From contig UQNO01000007.1 of NCBI GenBank assembly GCA_900542475.1, forward strand, positions 1 through 64,000: 64,000 bases of DNA, in the 5' to 3' direction. Each line of letters opens with the position of its first letter. Position 1 is the stretch's first letter. Positions 15,983-25,214 of this stretch are shown in pieces. The notes beneath the pieces are model-generated. The model had not been told where the DNA came from and did no database searches. It saw nothing but the letters and a program-made list of their open reading frames with translations. The DNA comes from an uncultured Bacteroidota bacterium (lineage in GTDB: Bacteria > Bacteroidota > Bacteroidia > Bacteroidales > F082). The position numbers were made by a program, and so were the translations under genes.

Positions 15983-17830
15983 CTAATTGAACGACTGCAG
16001 ATCGGTCAGACGTTTATACACTCCTCCTATTTCGATGAGTTCCTCATGTTTTCCGCGTTCCACGATTCTGCCTTTCACCATGACTATAATCTCATCGGCA
16101 TTTTGAATTGTGGAGAGACGGTGAGCGATAACGACAGACGTTCTGTTTGTCATCACCTTTGAAAGTGCCTCTTGTACAAGACGTTCCGACTCTGTGTCAA
16201 GCGACGATGTGGCTTCGTCGAGTATGAGAATTGGAGGGTTTTTCAAGACTGCTCTCGCGATGCTTATTCTCTGACGTTGTCCGCCAGAAAGGTTCATGCC
16301 TCTATCACCGATGATGGTATCGTAACCGTCTTCCATCTCCATGATGAAGTCGTGCGCATTGGCTATCTTCGCGGCCTCGACGACAGCTTCGCGCGTGGCG
16401 TGCTCAAGTCCGAAAGCTATGTTATTGAATACGGTATCGTTAAACAGAATGCTCTCCTGCGACACTATGCCCATCAGTCCGCGCACGTCACAGATCTTGA
16501 AATCTCGCACATCGGTGCCGTCAATGGTGATTTTACCTTGGCTGACATCGTAAAACCGCGGCAAAAGGTCAACCAAAGTTGATTTTCCTCCACCGCTTTC
16601 ACCAACAAGCGCAATCATCTTGCCTTTCTGGATTGTCAGGTTGATATTTTTCAGCACATCGGCCTCATTGTAATGGAAATTCACATTATCATATACGATT
16701 GAATCCTTGAACTCCGTCAAATCCAGCGCATCTCGTTTCTCAACGATGACTTCTTCGGCATCAAGAATTTCAAAGATACGGTCAGCTGACGCCATACCTT
16801 TTTGCAGGCTATAGAAACCTTGCGAGAAGGATTTGGCTGGAGAGATAATCTGTGAAAAAACCACGATATAGGCTATGAAATTAGCCGCCGTGATGCTCGA
16901 TTCCAGACCAGGAGTTTTCGCACCGTTCAGAATGAGTGTCGCTCCGAACCATATCACGATGGCAATTATGATGGAAGACAGGAACTCACTCATCGGAGAG
17001 CTCAGGTCACGTTTGCGGTTGACGAATTTCATCACTTTGGTATATAGTCCGTTCTGTTCATGAAATTTCTCGCTTGAATAACCTATTGCGTTGAATGCCT
17101 TTATGATACGCAGTCCGCCTATTGTCTCCTCAATGGTGGCGAGCATTCCCGCGAATCTGTTCTGACCGTCGAGAGAGTCTTTTCTCAATGATTTTCCAAT
17201 CCAGCCGATGATGAGGCCGCCTATGGGGAGCAGCAGCACCACAAAGAGAGTCAGACGCCAGCTCACGCCAAGCATATAGGCGAAATAAGCAGCGATAGTA
17301 AGTGGCGATTTGATGAACACGTCGAGATAGCTGATGATTGAGACCTCGATTTCTTGGACATCGGTGGTGATTCGCGCCATGATGTCGCCTTTCTTATGTT
17401 TGCTATAAAACGAGAGCGGCAGTATCATGATTTTCTCATACAAATCGTTGCGTATATCCTTGATGGTGCCGGCGCGCGCACCCACCATGAAATACAGCGC
17501 GAAATATGTCGTGATATTTCGCAGGAAAAACGCTATCACAAGCAATGCGCATATAAAAATCAACGCAGTTTCTTGTCCTTTCAATATTATGATATAACTA
17601 ACATAATAGTCAAGTATGGCCAACAGCGAGTCGGTGTCGAGTGCAAATTCCGGTCTGACGGTAGTCAAATTGTCGGGATTGAACAACAAGTTCAGGAACG
17701 GCACTATCATAGAGAACGAGAACAGGGAGAACAATATTGCCAAAATATTAAAGACAATGTTCATCAAAATGCTGAACCAGTATGGCTTAACATAATGAAG
17801 AATCCTGCGAAGATTTCTTCTTTTACTCAT
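15983..17830 (-). CDS. ABC exporter, MsbA/lipid-exporter type
   Basis: 615 residues: an exporter membrane domain of six helices (about 15-330) fused to one ATPase domain. The ATPase has Walker A GESGGGKST (about 403), signature LSGGQRQRISIARA (about 508), Walker B ILILDEATSSLD and the H-loop IAHRLST. Such half-transporters work as homodimers in the inner membrane. Fusion type and length agree with MsbA-like lipid A flippases, but drug exporters share them, so the substrate is uncertain. The gene begins 12 bp after purB and is likely cotranscribed with it. Confidence 0.93.
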   Translation of the reverse strand: MSKRRNLRRILHYVKPYWFSILMNIVFNILAILFSLFSFSMIVPFLNLLFNPDNLTTVRPEFALDTDSLLAILDYYVSYIIILKGQETALIFICALLVIAFFLRNITTYFALYFMVGARAGTIKDIRNDLYEKIMILPLSFYSKHKKGDIMARITTDVQEIEVSIISYLDVFIKSPLTIAAYFAYMLGVSWRLTLFVVLLLPIGGLIIGWIGKSLRKDSLDGQNRFAGMLATIEETIGGLRIIKAFNAIGYSSEKFHEQNGLYTKVMKFVNRKRDLSSPMSEFLSSIIIAIVIWFGATLILNGAKTPGLESSITAANFIAYIVVFSQIISPAKSFSQGFYSLQKGMASADRIFEILDAEEVIVEKRDALDLTEFKDSIVYDNVNFHYNEADVLKNINLTIQKGKMIALVGESGGGKSTLVDLLPRFYDVSQGKITIDGTDVRDFKICDVRGLMGIVSQESILFNDTVFNNIAFGLEHATREAVVEAAKIANAHDFIMEMEDGYDTIIGDRGMNLSGGQRQRISIARAVLKNPPILILDEATSSLDTESERLVQEALSKVMTNRTSVVIAHRLSTIQNADEIIVMVKGRIVERGKHEELIEIGGVYKRLTDLQSFN

Positions 17831-17842
17831 TTTTCACCCATT

Positions 17843-19189
17843 TTAATAGTTAAAACCTGTATAATTTTCAGGTGTGACGGCACACATTTCTTTTTTGACA
17901 GATTGACTTACAGGCAGTTGGTCGATGAATGCGTTTATCGACTCGCGAGTTACCTTTTCATTGGTGCGGGTAAGGCCTTTCAGAAGTTCGTAAGCACCTT
18001 CCACCTGTTCGCGGCGAAGAATTGTTTGGATTGCTTCCGCGACAACCGCGTAATTGTTTTGGAGGTCGGCGCGAAGCTTCGTCTCATTAAGAATCAGTTT
18101 GTCCAAACCCTTTGACAACGAGTTCGTCGCAATCAAAGTATATGCCAACGGCAGTCCTATGTTACGGGTCACTGTCGAGTCCGTCAAGTCGCGTTGCATA
18201 CGGCTGACAGGCAGTTTACGACTGAGATGTTCCAGGACTGCATTCGCCATTCCAAGGTTGCCTTCGGCGTTTTCAAAATCTATCGGGTTGACCTTATGCG
18301 GCATAGCCGACGAGCCCACTTCACCAGCCTTGATTTTTTGTTTGAAATAATCCATTGAGATATAAAGCCAGATGTCGCGCGACAAATCTATCAAAATAGT
18401 GTTGATGCGTTTGATAGTGTCGAAATATTCCGCCATCATATCGTAATGCTCAATCTGCGTTGTTGTTTCCTGACGTTTAAGTCCTAATTTCTTACAAAAT
18501 TTAGCGGCGAACTCTTTCCAGTTGAGATGAGGATAAGCCACTTTATGGGCGTTCATATTGCCTGTGGCACCGCCGAATTTCGATTCAAAGGGAAGCCGTT
18601 TCAACTCATTCAATTGATTTTCAAGGCGTTCCACGAACACATAAATTTCTTTTCCGAGATGTGTCGGGCTTGCGGGCTGTCCGTGTGTATGTGCCAGCAT
18701 CGGAACGTCGCGCCATTCGGCAGCCATCTCTCTCAACTTGCCGGCAATACTCTCCAGAGCAGGCAGCACAAGCTCTCTGTTAGCCTCTTTCATTGTGAAA
18801 GGAACCGCACTGTTGTTTACATCCTGTGATGTCAGACCGAAATGAATAAACTCCTTGAACCGAGTAAGTTTCAAGTCATCGAAACGACGTTTAAGAAAAT
18901 ACTCGACGGCTTTCACATCGTGGTTCGTGGTCTTTTCTATCTCTTTAATCTCTTGAGCGTCAGCGACATCAAATTTTTTGACAATATTTCTCAATGTACG
19001 GAAATTTTTCCGGTCAAAACTCTCAAGTTGAGGCAATGGCAGTTGGCAAAGCGCGATAAAATACTCTACCTCCACCATAACTCTGGCGCGGATAAGCCCA
19101 AACTCTGAAAAATACTCGTCAAGTCGTTCAACTTTCTTGCGATAGCGACCGTCAATGGGAGAAATAGCTGTTAATTCTGATATATTCAT
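17843..19189 (-). CDS. purB: Adenylosuccinate lyase
   Basis: 448 residues, E. coli-like form. It cleaves SAICAR and adenylosuccinate, releasing fumarate, in purine synthesis. The fumarase-superfamily signature GSSAMPHKVNPIDFENAEGN is intact and carries the mobile catalytic Ser. TSQDVNN and the HTHGQPASPTHLGKE block, with the catalytic His, are also present. I place the start at MNISELTAISPIDGRY, the usual opening of this family. A six-codon upstream extension is possible but unlikely. A -7 box lies at 19217. The MsbA-like gene follows 12 bp downstream. Confidence 0.97.
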   Translation of the reverse strand: MNISELTAISPIDGRYRKKVERLDEYFSEFGLIRARVMVEVEYFIALCQLPLPQLESFDRKNFRTLRNIVKKFDVADAQEIKEIEKTTNHDVKAVEYFLKRRFDDLKLTRFKEFIHFGLTSQDVNNSAVPFTMKEANRELVLPALESIAGKLREMAAEWRDVPMLAHTHGQPASPTHLGKEIYVFVERLENQLNELKRLPFESKFGGATGNMNAHKVAYPHLNWKEFAAKFCKKLGLKRQETTTQIEHYDMMAEYFDTIKRINTILIDLSRDIWLYISMDYFKQKIKAGEVGSSAMPHKVNPIDFENAEGNLGMANAVLEHLSRKLPVSRMQRDLTDSTVTRNIGLPLAYTLIATNSLSKGLDKLILNETKLRADLQNNYAVVAEAIQTILRREQVEGAYELLKGLTRTNEKVTRESINAFIDQLPVSQSVKKEMCAVTPENYTGFNY

Positions 19190-19216
19190 CTTAAAAAATC
19201 TTGTCATTCAAACTTG

Positions 19217-19224
19217 CAAATATA
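19217..19224 (-). promoter_or_regulatory. Promoter -7 box of purB
   Basis: TATATTTG fits TAnnTTTG, 27 bp upstream of the purB ATG at 19189. Confidence 0.6.
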
Positions 19225-19314
19225 GAAATAAAATCCTTATATATGAAAATTTATTTTAGCAAACACCCGACAAGAACACTTTTTATTGAATTTTCAAACA
19301 ATTTTTTATTTTAT

Positions 19315-19770
19315 TTAGATATGAAAAAATTCAATATTATTTATATTTACTTTCTGTTTTTCCGCTGAAGCAAGGATTTTGTCCAAAGCGACCTTGTCGT
19401 AAGGCAGTTTTTTTGACAGAATCCAACATTTTGATTTTCTTTTATTTACAAGAGAAATAATACCAGCAGACTCATCATAATCCAAGATGAGAAATTTCTT
19501 TCGCCACAGAGCGTTTCTTATAATCAAATAGTTTTTCAGCCCTCTTATGACAAATTTCCCATGATAACATTTTGTCATGCGACGATTTATGTCGTCGATA
19601 GAAACATAGAGCAATTTAAATGTATTGCGATGAACATCAGATAGATACACAAAGACATCAAGTTTTTTGAAGAGACTTCTCTCTTTGGTGCGAGCCACCT
19701 CATACCACTTATCCGTCACGCCGGGACACAACATCGGCATGAGCGAATTATTGAAATAATCAGCTTTCAT
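19315..19770 (-). CDS. Lipocalin-like protein
   Basis: 151 residues. The pattern DKWYEVARTKERSLFKKLDVF near the start matches the lipocalin opening GTWYEIAR followed by an aromatic/basic stretch. KFLILDYDESAGIISLVNK and CWILSKKLPYD match the later strands of the Blc/apolipoprotein D group (usual form YLWILSR). Blc-type lipocalins bind lipids or lysophospholipids and are normally outer-membrane lipoproteins. This one has no signal peptide and so appears cytoplasmic, unless the real start differs. The region is AT-rich. The gene stands alone with a -7 box at 19860. Family assignment is by motif only. Confidence 0.6.
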   Translation of the reverse strand: MKADYFNNSLMPMLCPGVTDKWYEVARTKERSLFKKLDVFVYLSDVHRNTFKLLYVSIDDINRRMTKCYHGKFVIRGLKNYLIIRNALWRKKFLILDYDESAGIISLVNKRKSKCWILSKKLPYDKVALDKILASAEKQKVNINNIEFFHI

Positions 19771-19859
19771 TGTTAAAATAATTTAAAGGAACCAAAAAAT
19801 GAAAAAAAAAGTCTTTCGACAAATATTAACATGAAGAAAATTCTCCACTAACAATGTTG

Positions 19860-19867
19860 CAAAGATA
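19860..19867 (-). promoter_or_regulatory. Promoter -7 box of the lipocalin-like gene
   Basis: TATCTTTG fits TAnnTTTG. The implied leader is about 85 nt, long for this genome. Confidence 0.5.
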
Positions 19868-19947
19868 CTATTTTTTTTTGTAATTTCGCACCATTAAAAT
19901 TTATTTTTTAAAAATATTGTAAAATTTAACATAAATCATTGATAATC

Positions 19948-21339
19948 ATGAAATACGATGTCATTGTGATAGGTAGTGGACCTGGTGGTTATGTCGCTGC
20001 CATCAGAGCTTCGCAGCTCGGCAAGAAGGTTGGGATAGTGGAAAAAGCCGAAATTGGCGGCACATGCCTCAACTGGGGTTGCATTCCGACCAAGGCTCTT
20101 TTAAAGAGCGCCGCTGTTTACACATATATGCGACACGCTGAAAATTACGGAATCAAACTCGAAGGCGAGGTTCGTCCCGACATGGAGTCCATCGTGGCCC
20201 GCAGCCGTGGCGTGGCCGATGGAATGAGCAAAGGAGTCCAGTATCTTTTCAAGAAGAACAATGTGGAGCTGATTTCCGGTCTCGGCTCGCTCACCTCAAA
20301 TAAAACAGTGAGAGTTGTTGACGCAGAAGGCGTTGCGACAGAACACGACGCCGACCACATCATTCTCGCGACAGGTTCGAGAGTACGCCAGTTGCCGGCC
20401 ATGCCTATCGACGGCAAGAAAATCATCAGCTATCGTCAGGCGTTGGTGTTGGACAAGCTTCCGGAGACGATGGTAGTTGTCGGTTCGGGTGCTATCGGCT
20501 CGGAATTCGCATTCTTTTTCACATCCATGGGTGTAAAGGTCACACTCGTGGAGTTCTTACCCAACGTGGTGCCTAACGAAGACGAAGAGATTTCAAAGCA
20601 GGTTGAACGCTGCTTCAAGAAGATGAAAATGAGCGTGATGACCGAGTCTTCTGTCACCAACGTTGACACAACGGGCGAGAAATGCGTGTGCACCATAAGC
20701 ACCAAAAAAGGCGAGAAGGTTGTCGAGGCCGACATCGTCCTTTCTGCTGTCGGAGTGCAGACCAACCTGGAGGACCTCGGTCTTGAGAGCCTCGGCGTCG
20801 CCAACGAGAGAGGCAAAATAATCGTTGACGACTACTACCGCACCAATGTTGACGGCATATACGCCATCGGTGACATCGTTCACGGACCTGCATTGGCACA
20901 CAAGGCATCACACGAGGCCATCATCTGCGTGGAGAAATTATGCGGTTTGAATCCCAAGCCATTGAATTACGACAATATCCCCGGCTGTACATATATCACA
21001 CCGGAAATCGCCTCCGTCGGTTTGACCGAGGCCAAGGCTGTCGCCGCAGGTTACGAGGTAAGAACCGGCAAGTTCCCGTTCACAGCATCGGGCAAGGCTG
21101 CGGCTGCCGGCAACAAAGACGGATTTGTCAAAGTGGTGTTCGACGCCAAGACCGACAAATGGTTAGGTTGCCACATGGTCGGCGAAAACGTGACCGAGAT
21201 GGTGGCGACAGCAGTGTTGGCGCGCGAGCTCGGCGCGGAAGGCCGCGACATCATCGAGAACATCTTCCCGCATCCAACGATGTCGGAAGCCATCATGGAA
21301 GCTGCCGCGGCGGCATACGGCGAAGTGGTTCATCTATAA
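19948..21339 (+). CDS. lpdA: Dihydrolipoyl dehydrogenase
   Basis: 463 residues. It is the flavoprotein (E3) that reoxidises dihydrolipoamide in 2-oxoacid dehydrogenase or glycine cleavage complexes. FAD motif GSGPGG (9-14), redox-active disulfide GGTCLNWGCIP (C40, C45), NAD motif VVGSGAIGSEFAFFF, second FAD motif YAIGDIVHG, and the C-terminal HPTMSEA with the catalytic His-Glu pair are all present. A TTG three codons upstream is in frame, but the ATG is the normal start for the family. No E1 or E2 gene lies nearby. The stop overlaps the next start by one base (TAATG). Confidence 0.97.
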   Translation: MKYDVIVIGSGPGGYVAAIRASQLGKKVGIVEKAEIGGTCLNWGCIPTKALLKSAAVYTYMRHAENYGIKLEGEVRPDMESIVARSRGVADGMSKGVQYLFKKNNVELISGLGSLTSNKTVRVVDAEGVATEHDADHIILATGSRVRQLPAMPIDGKKIISYRQALVLDKLPETMVVVGSGAIGSEFAFFFTSMGVKVTLVEFLPNVVPNEDEEISKQVERCFKKMKMSVMTESSVTNVDTTGEKCVCTISTKKGEKVVEADIVLSAVGVQTNLEDLGLESLGVANERGKIIVDDYYRTNVDGIYAIGDIVHGPALAHKASHEAIICVEKLCGLNPKPLNYDNIPGCTYITPEIASVGLTEAKAVAAGYEVRTGKFPFTASGKAAAAGNKDGFVKVVFDAKTDKWLGCHMVGENVTEMVATAVLARELGAEGRDIIENIFPHPTMSEAIMEAAAAAYGEVVHL

Positions 21340-22355
21340 TGGATAACAAGAAGATTCTACTGACACTGCAGATACTCGTTGCAATAGTCGGGGTGGCTGC
21401 GATAGCGGCGTGCGTCGTGGGCATCAAGGCACTTAAAATCGCCGAAAAGCGTCCTGTTTCCTTGGAGCAAATCGCCCTGCGCAGCAATGACATCGAGTTC
21501 ACCGACGACATCACATTCGCCGGCGAGCGCGTGCCTTTGGAGATGTTCAACATCAGAGAACGCTACGAGCGCGAGATGCTGTCAACATGCTATTTTCACA
21601 GCAACACCATGCTACTGATGAAACGCTCGTCACGCTGGTTTCCGGTAATAGAGCCTATACTTGCGAAATACGGCATACCTGACGATTTCAAATATCTGTG
21701 CGTGGCAGAAAGCACCCTGACCAATGCCGTGTCACCGGCAGGAGCGGTCGGTTTTTGGCAGTTCATGGAAAGGACAGCCAAAGAATATGGTCTTGAGATC
21801 AATAAAGATGTCGATATGCGATACAACGTGGAACTCGAGACCGAGGCAGCATGCCGTTATTTCCTGAAATCCTATGAGATTTACCATAACTGGACATTAG
21901 TCGCCGCATCGTTCAACGCAGGTACGCGTCGCCTGAACAAGTTCCTGAAGGAACAAAAAGTCAGTTCATATTACGATTTGCTAATGGCTGACGAAACAGA
22001 ACGATACATCTTCAGAATCTTGGCATTCAAAACCATTCTCGGCAACCCTGAAAAATATGGCATATATGTCAGCAAAGACCTTGAATATCAGCCATATAAG
22101 TACCAAATGGTGGTTATCGACAAAAGTGTCGAAAGCTGGGCTGATTTCGCTTTGGAGCATAATATCACATACAAGCTCTTAAAGATTTTCAACCCCTGGT
22201 TGCGTTCCAACTCGTTGAAAGTCAAGCAGGGAGACGTTTATGAGATAAAAATTCCGAAAAAGCCTTTTAATCTCACCGCCGACTATTGCAAAGAGGCGAC
22301 CGGCGGTGAGATGATGGATTTTAATAACGACAGCATTGTTGAAGTCTTAAAATAA
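21339..22355 (+). CDS. Membrane-bound lytic transglycosylase (SLT family, MltD/F-like)
   Basis: 338 residues. One N-terminal membrane helix (about 6-30) places the rest in the periplasm. The SLT domain (about 95-240) has the catalytic Glu124 in CVAESTLTNAVSPAGAVGFWQFM-type context, then the YNVELETEAACRYF and AASFNAGTRRLNKF motifs. A LysM-like tail (about 255-320) ends with VKQGDVYEIKIP. It cleaves glycan strands of peptidoglycan with formation of anhydro-MurNAc. The open frame runs far upstream, through lpdA in another frame, but the ATG overlapping the lpdA stop is clearly the start. Coupled to lpdA; uvrA follows after 4 bp. Confidence 0.92.
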   Translation: MDNKKILLTLQILVAIVGVAAIAACVVGIKALKIAEKRPVSLEQIALRSNDIEFTDDITFAGERVPLEMFNIRERYEREMLSTCYFHSNTMLLMKRSSRWFPVIEPILAKYGIPDDFKYLCVAESTLTNAVSPAGAVGFWQFMERTAKEYGLEINKDVDMRYNVELETEAACRYFLKSYEIYHNWTLVAASFNAGTRRLNKFLKEQKVSSYYDLLMADETERYIFRILAFKTILGNPEKYGIYVSKDLEYQPYKYQMVVIDKSVESWADFALEHNITYKLLKIFNPWLRSNSLKVKQGDVYEIKIPKKPFNLTADYCKEATGGEMMDFNNDSIVEVLK

Positions 22356-22359
22356 TCTG

Positions 22360-25203
22360 ATGACGGAGAAGAACAGAAATATTGCTGAAGACGAGTTCAT
22401 CGAGATTTACGGGGCGCGTGAGAACAACTTGAAAAACATCGACTTACGCATTCCTCGCGAAAAGTTCGTGGTGATAACCGGCTTGAGTGGTTCAGGTAAG
22501 TCGTCGTTGGCTTTCGAGACGATATACGCCGAGGGTCAACGCCGTTACATGGAATCGTTTTCGGCGTATGCCCGGCAGTTCATTGGCAGCATGGAACGCC
22601 CGGATGTAGATGAAATCCGAGGGCTCTCCCCTGTCATCTCCATAGAACAGAAGTCGGTGAACCGCAACCCGCGCTCCACCGTGGGAACAATCACGGAGAT
22701 ATACGATTTCATGCGACTATTGTATGCCCGCGCCGCCATACCTTATTCGTATAACACCGGCGAGAAGATGGTGCGTTATTCGGAAGAACAGATTACCAAG
22801 ATGATAGCGGAGCAATACAAAAACAAGAGAATCAACGTATTAGCACCGATAATAAGAGGCAGGAAAGGTCATTACAGAGATTTGTTCGAGCAGATTCGTC
22901 AGCAAGGATATATCAAAGTGCGTGTTGACGGCGAGATACGCGAGCTTGTCTTCGGCATGCAACTCGACCGTTACAAAACCCATGATATCGAAATAGTTAT
23001 CGACCGTCTCGTTGTGAGCGACGACTTTAAGGAACGCATGGTGAAGTCTGTGGAGACGGCGTTCCGCAGAGGCAAAGGCATGTTGATGGTGCAAGAAGAG
23101 GACCGCGGCGACATACGATATTTCAGCAAGCTTTTAATGTGTCCGACCACCGGCATCGCATACCAGGACCCGGAACCCAACACCTTCAGTTTCAACTCAC
23201 CTTACGGTGCGTGTCCGAAATGCAACGGATTGGGCACTGTCATACAAGTAGATATGAAGAAAATCATCTCCGACCCTGGCTTGAGTCTCCGAAAAGGAGG
23301 CCTCGCACCTATCGGAGAGTACAAAAACAACAGCGTTTTCAGCCAACTCGAAGCCATAGGCACACGCTACGGATTCACTCTCGACACACCTATCAGCGAA
23401 ATTCCCGACAACGCCATGAGCATAATCCTCTATGGAAGCAGCGAATCTTTCACCGTCACGAGAGAATATCTCGGCACACAGTCAACGTATTCAACACCGT
23501 TTGAAGGCATCGTCAACGTCATCAGGAAAATGAACGAAGACAACGCTCCCGCCTCGATTCAAAAATGGGCAAACAGCTTCATGAACGAGACGAAATGCCC
23601 TGAATGTCACGGACAAAGACTCAAAAAAGAGGCACTTTGTTTCCGTTTGAACGACAAAAACATAGCAGAACTCGCCAATATGGATGTAAATGCACTCTCT
23701 CTATGGCTCGACGACCTTCCAAATCATCTTGACGAGAAACAAAAGGAGATTTCCCACGATATCCTTATTGAAATCAAGAAGAGAATCAGCTTCCTGCTCA
23801 ACGTCGGAATCGATTATCTGAACATGAATCGGGCGGCGAAAAGCCTTTCTGGCGGAGAATCGCAACGTATAAGATTAGCCACACAGATAGGCTCCCAACT
23901 GACAGGCATATTATACATACTTGACGAGCCTTCTATCGGACTGCATCAACGTGACAACCACAGACTTATAGAATCTTTAAAGAAACTGCGCGACATCGGG
24001 AACAGCATCATAGTGGTGGAGCACGACAAGGACACCATGCTCGCTGCCGACCATCTCATCGACATAGGCCCGGGTGCCGGTGTCAACGGCGGAAACATAG
24101 TGTTCCAGGGCAGTCCGAAAGATGTCATACACGGAAAAGGCCTCACCTGCGACTATCTTAAAGACAAAAAGAAAATAGAAGTGCCGACGACGAGACGCAG
24201 ACCTGTCGCCAGACAACACCTTAAATTATATAACGCTTCAGGTCACAACCTTAAAAACGTTGATTTAGACCTGCCATTAGGCTTGATGGTTTGTATCACA
24301 GGCGTTTCCGGCTCCGGCAAGTCATCGCTCATCAACGAGACCCTATATCCTATATTGAGCAAACATTTCTATCGTTCGGAAAAGAACCCTCTACCTTACG
24401 ACCGCATCGAAGGTCTTGAATTTATTGACAAAGTCATAGAGATAGACCAGGCTCCTATCGGCAAGACGCCTCGCTCCAACCCGGCGACATACACCAAAGT
24501 GTTCGACGACATTCGGAAACTATACGGCGAACTGCCTGAATCAAAGATAAGAGGCTACAAATCAGGACGTTTCTCGTTTAATGTAAAGGGCGGACGCTGC
24601 GAGACATGCCAAGGCGCGGGCGTGCGGGTAATAGAGATGAACTTCCTGCCAGACGTGCATGTGCAATGCGAGACATGCCAAGGCAAACGATATAACCGCG
24701 AGACCTTGGAGGTGCGTTTCAAAGGTAAATCGATAAACGACGTTCTTGACCTCACAATTGACGAAGCCGTGGTTTTCTTTGAAAACTTTCCAAGTATCTT
24801 ACAGAAAATCAAGACATTACAAGATGTAGGCCTTGGCTATATCACTTTGGGCCAGCCATCGACAACACTTTCAGGTGGAGAAGCGCAACGCGTAAAATTA
24901 GCCGCAGAACTGTCGAAACGCGACACAGGAAAAACGCTTTATATCCTTGATGAGCCAACAACAGGCTTGCATTTTGAAGACATAAAAATTCTCATGGATG
25001 TGCTTAACAAATTAGTGAGCAAAGGCAACACCGTGCTTATCATCGAGCATAACATGGACGTCATCAAGATGGCTGATTATATCATCGACATGGGACCCGA
25101 AGGCGGTGAACGTGGCGGAGAAATACTCTGTGAAGGCACACCGGAGGAAATAGTGGAAAAAGCGGTTGGTTATACAGCCAGGTATCTTAAGAACGAACTC
25201 TGA
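22360..25203 (+). CDS. uvrA: Excinuclease ABC subunit A
   Basis: 947 residues, full length. It is the damage-scanning ATPase of nucleotide excision repair. Walker A motifs GLSGSGKSS and GVSGSGKSS, signatures LSGGESQRIRLA and LSGGEAQRVKLA, and the zinc modules CPKCNG/CPECHG and CETCQG/CETCQG are intact. The cytoplasmic protein acts as a dimer with UvrB. It starts 4 bp after the transglycosylase gene, so lpdA, the transglycosylase and uvrA look like one transcription unit with no obvious shared function. It converges with the glucosaminidase gene. No LexA-type site was recognised. Confidence 0.98.
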   Translation: MTEKNRNIAEDEFIEIYGARENNLKNIDLRIPREKFVVITGLSGSGKSSLAFETIYAEGQRRYMESFSAYARQFIGSMERPDVDEIRGLSPVISIEQKSVNRNPRSTVGTITEIYDFMRLLYARAAIPYSYNTGEKMVRYSEEQITKMIAEQYKNKRINVLAPIIRGRKGHYRDLFEQIRQQGYIKVRVDGEIRELVFGMQLDRYKTHDIEIVIDRLVVSDDFKERMVKSVETAFRRGKGMLMVQEEDRGDIRYFSKLLMCPTTGIAYQDPEPNTFSFNSPYGACPKCNGLGTVIQVDMKKIISDPGLSLRKGGLAPIGEYKNNSVFSQLEAIGTRYGFTLDTPISEIPDNAMSIILYGSSESFTVTREYLGTQSTYSTPFEGIVNVIRKMNEDNAPASIQKWANSFMNETKCPECHGQRLKKEALCFRLNDKNIAELANMDVNALSLWLDDLPNHLDEKQKEISHDILIEIKKRISFLLNVGIDYLNMNRAAKSLSGGESQRIRLATQIGSQLTGILYILDEPSIGLHQRDNHRLIESLKKLRDIGNSIIVVEHDKDTMLAADHLIDIGPGAGVNGGNIVFQGSPKDVIHGKGLTCDYLKDKKKIEVPTTRRRPVARQHLKLYNASGHNLKNVDLDLPLGLMVCITGVSGSGKSSLINETLYPILSKHFYRSEKNPLPYDRIEGLEFIDKVIEIDQAPIGKTPRSNPATYTKVFDDIRKLYGELPESKIRGYKSGRFSFNVKGGRCETCQGAGVRVIEMNFLPDVHVQCETCQGKRYNRETLEVRFKGKSINDVLDLTIDEAVVFFENFPSILQKIKTLQDVGLGYITLGQPSTTLSGGEAQRVKLAAELSKRDTGKTLYILDEPTTGLHFEDIKILMDVLNKLVSKGNTVLIIEHNMDVIKMADYIIDMGPEGGERGGEILCEGTPEEIVEKAVGYTARYLKNEL

Positions 25204-25214
25204 CACTTTGACTG

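Noticed and set aside
20940..21338. Upstream part of the long frame that contains the lytic transglycosylase
   Set aside because: It lies out of frame inside lpdA, is rich in Arg and Gln, and has no homology. The ATG at 21339 begins a good membrane anchor.
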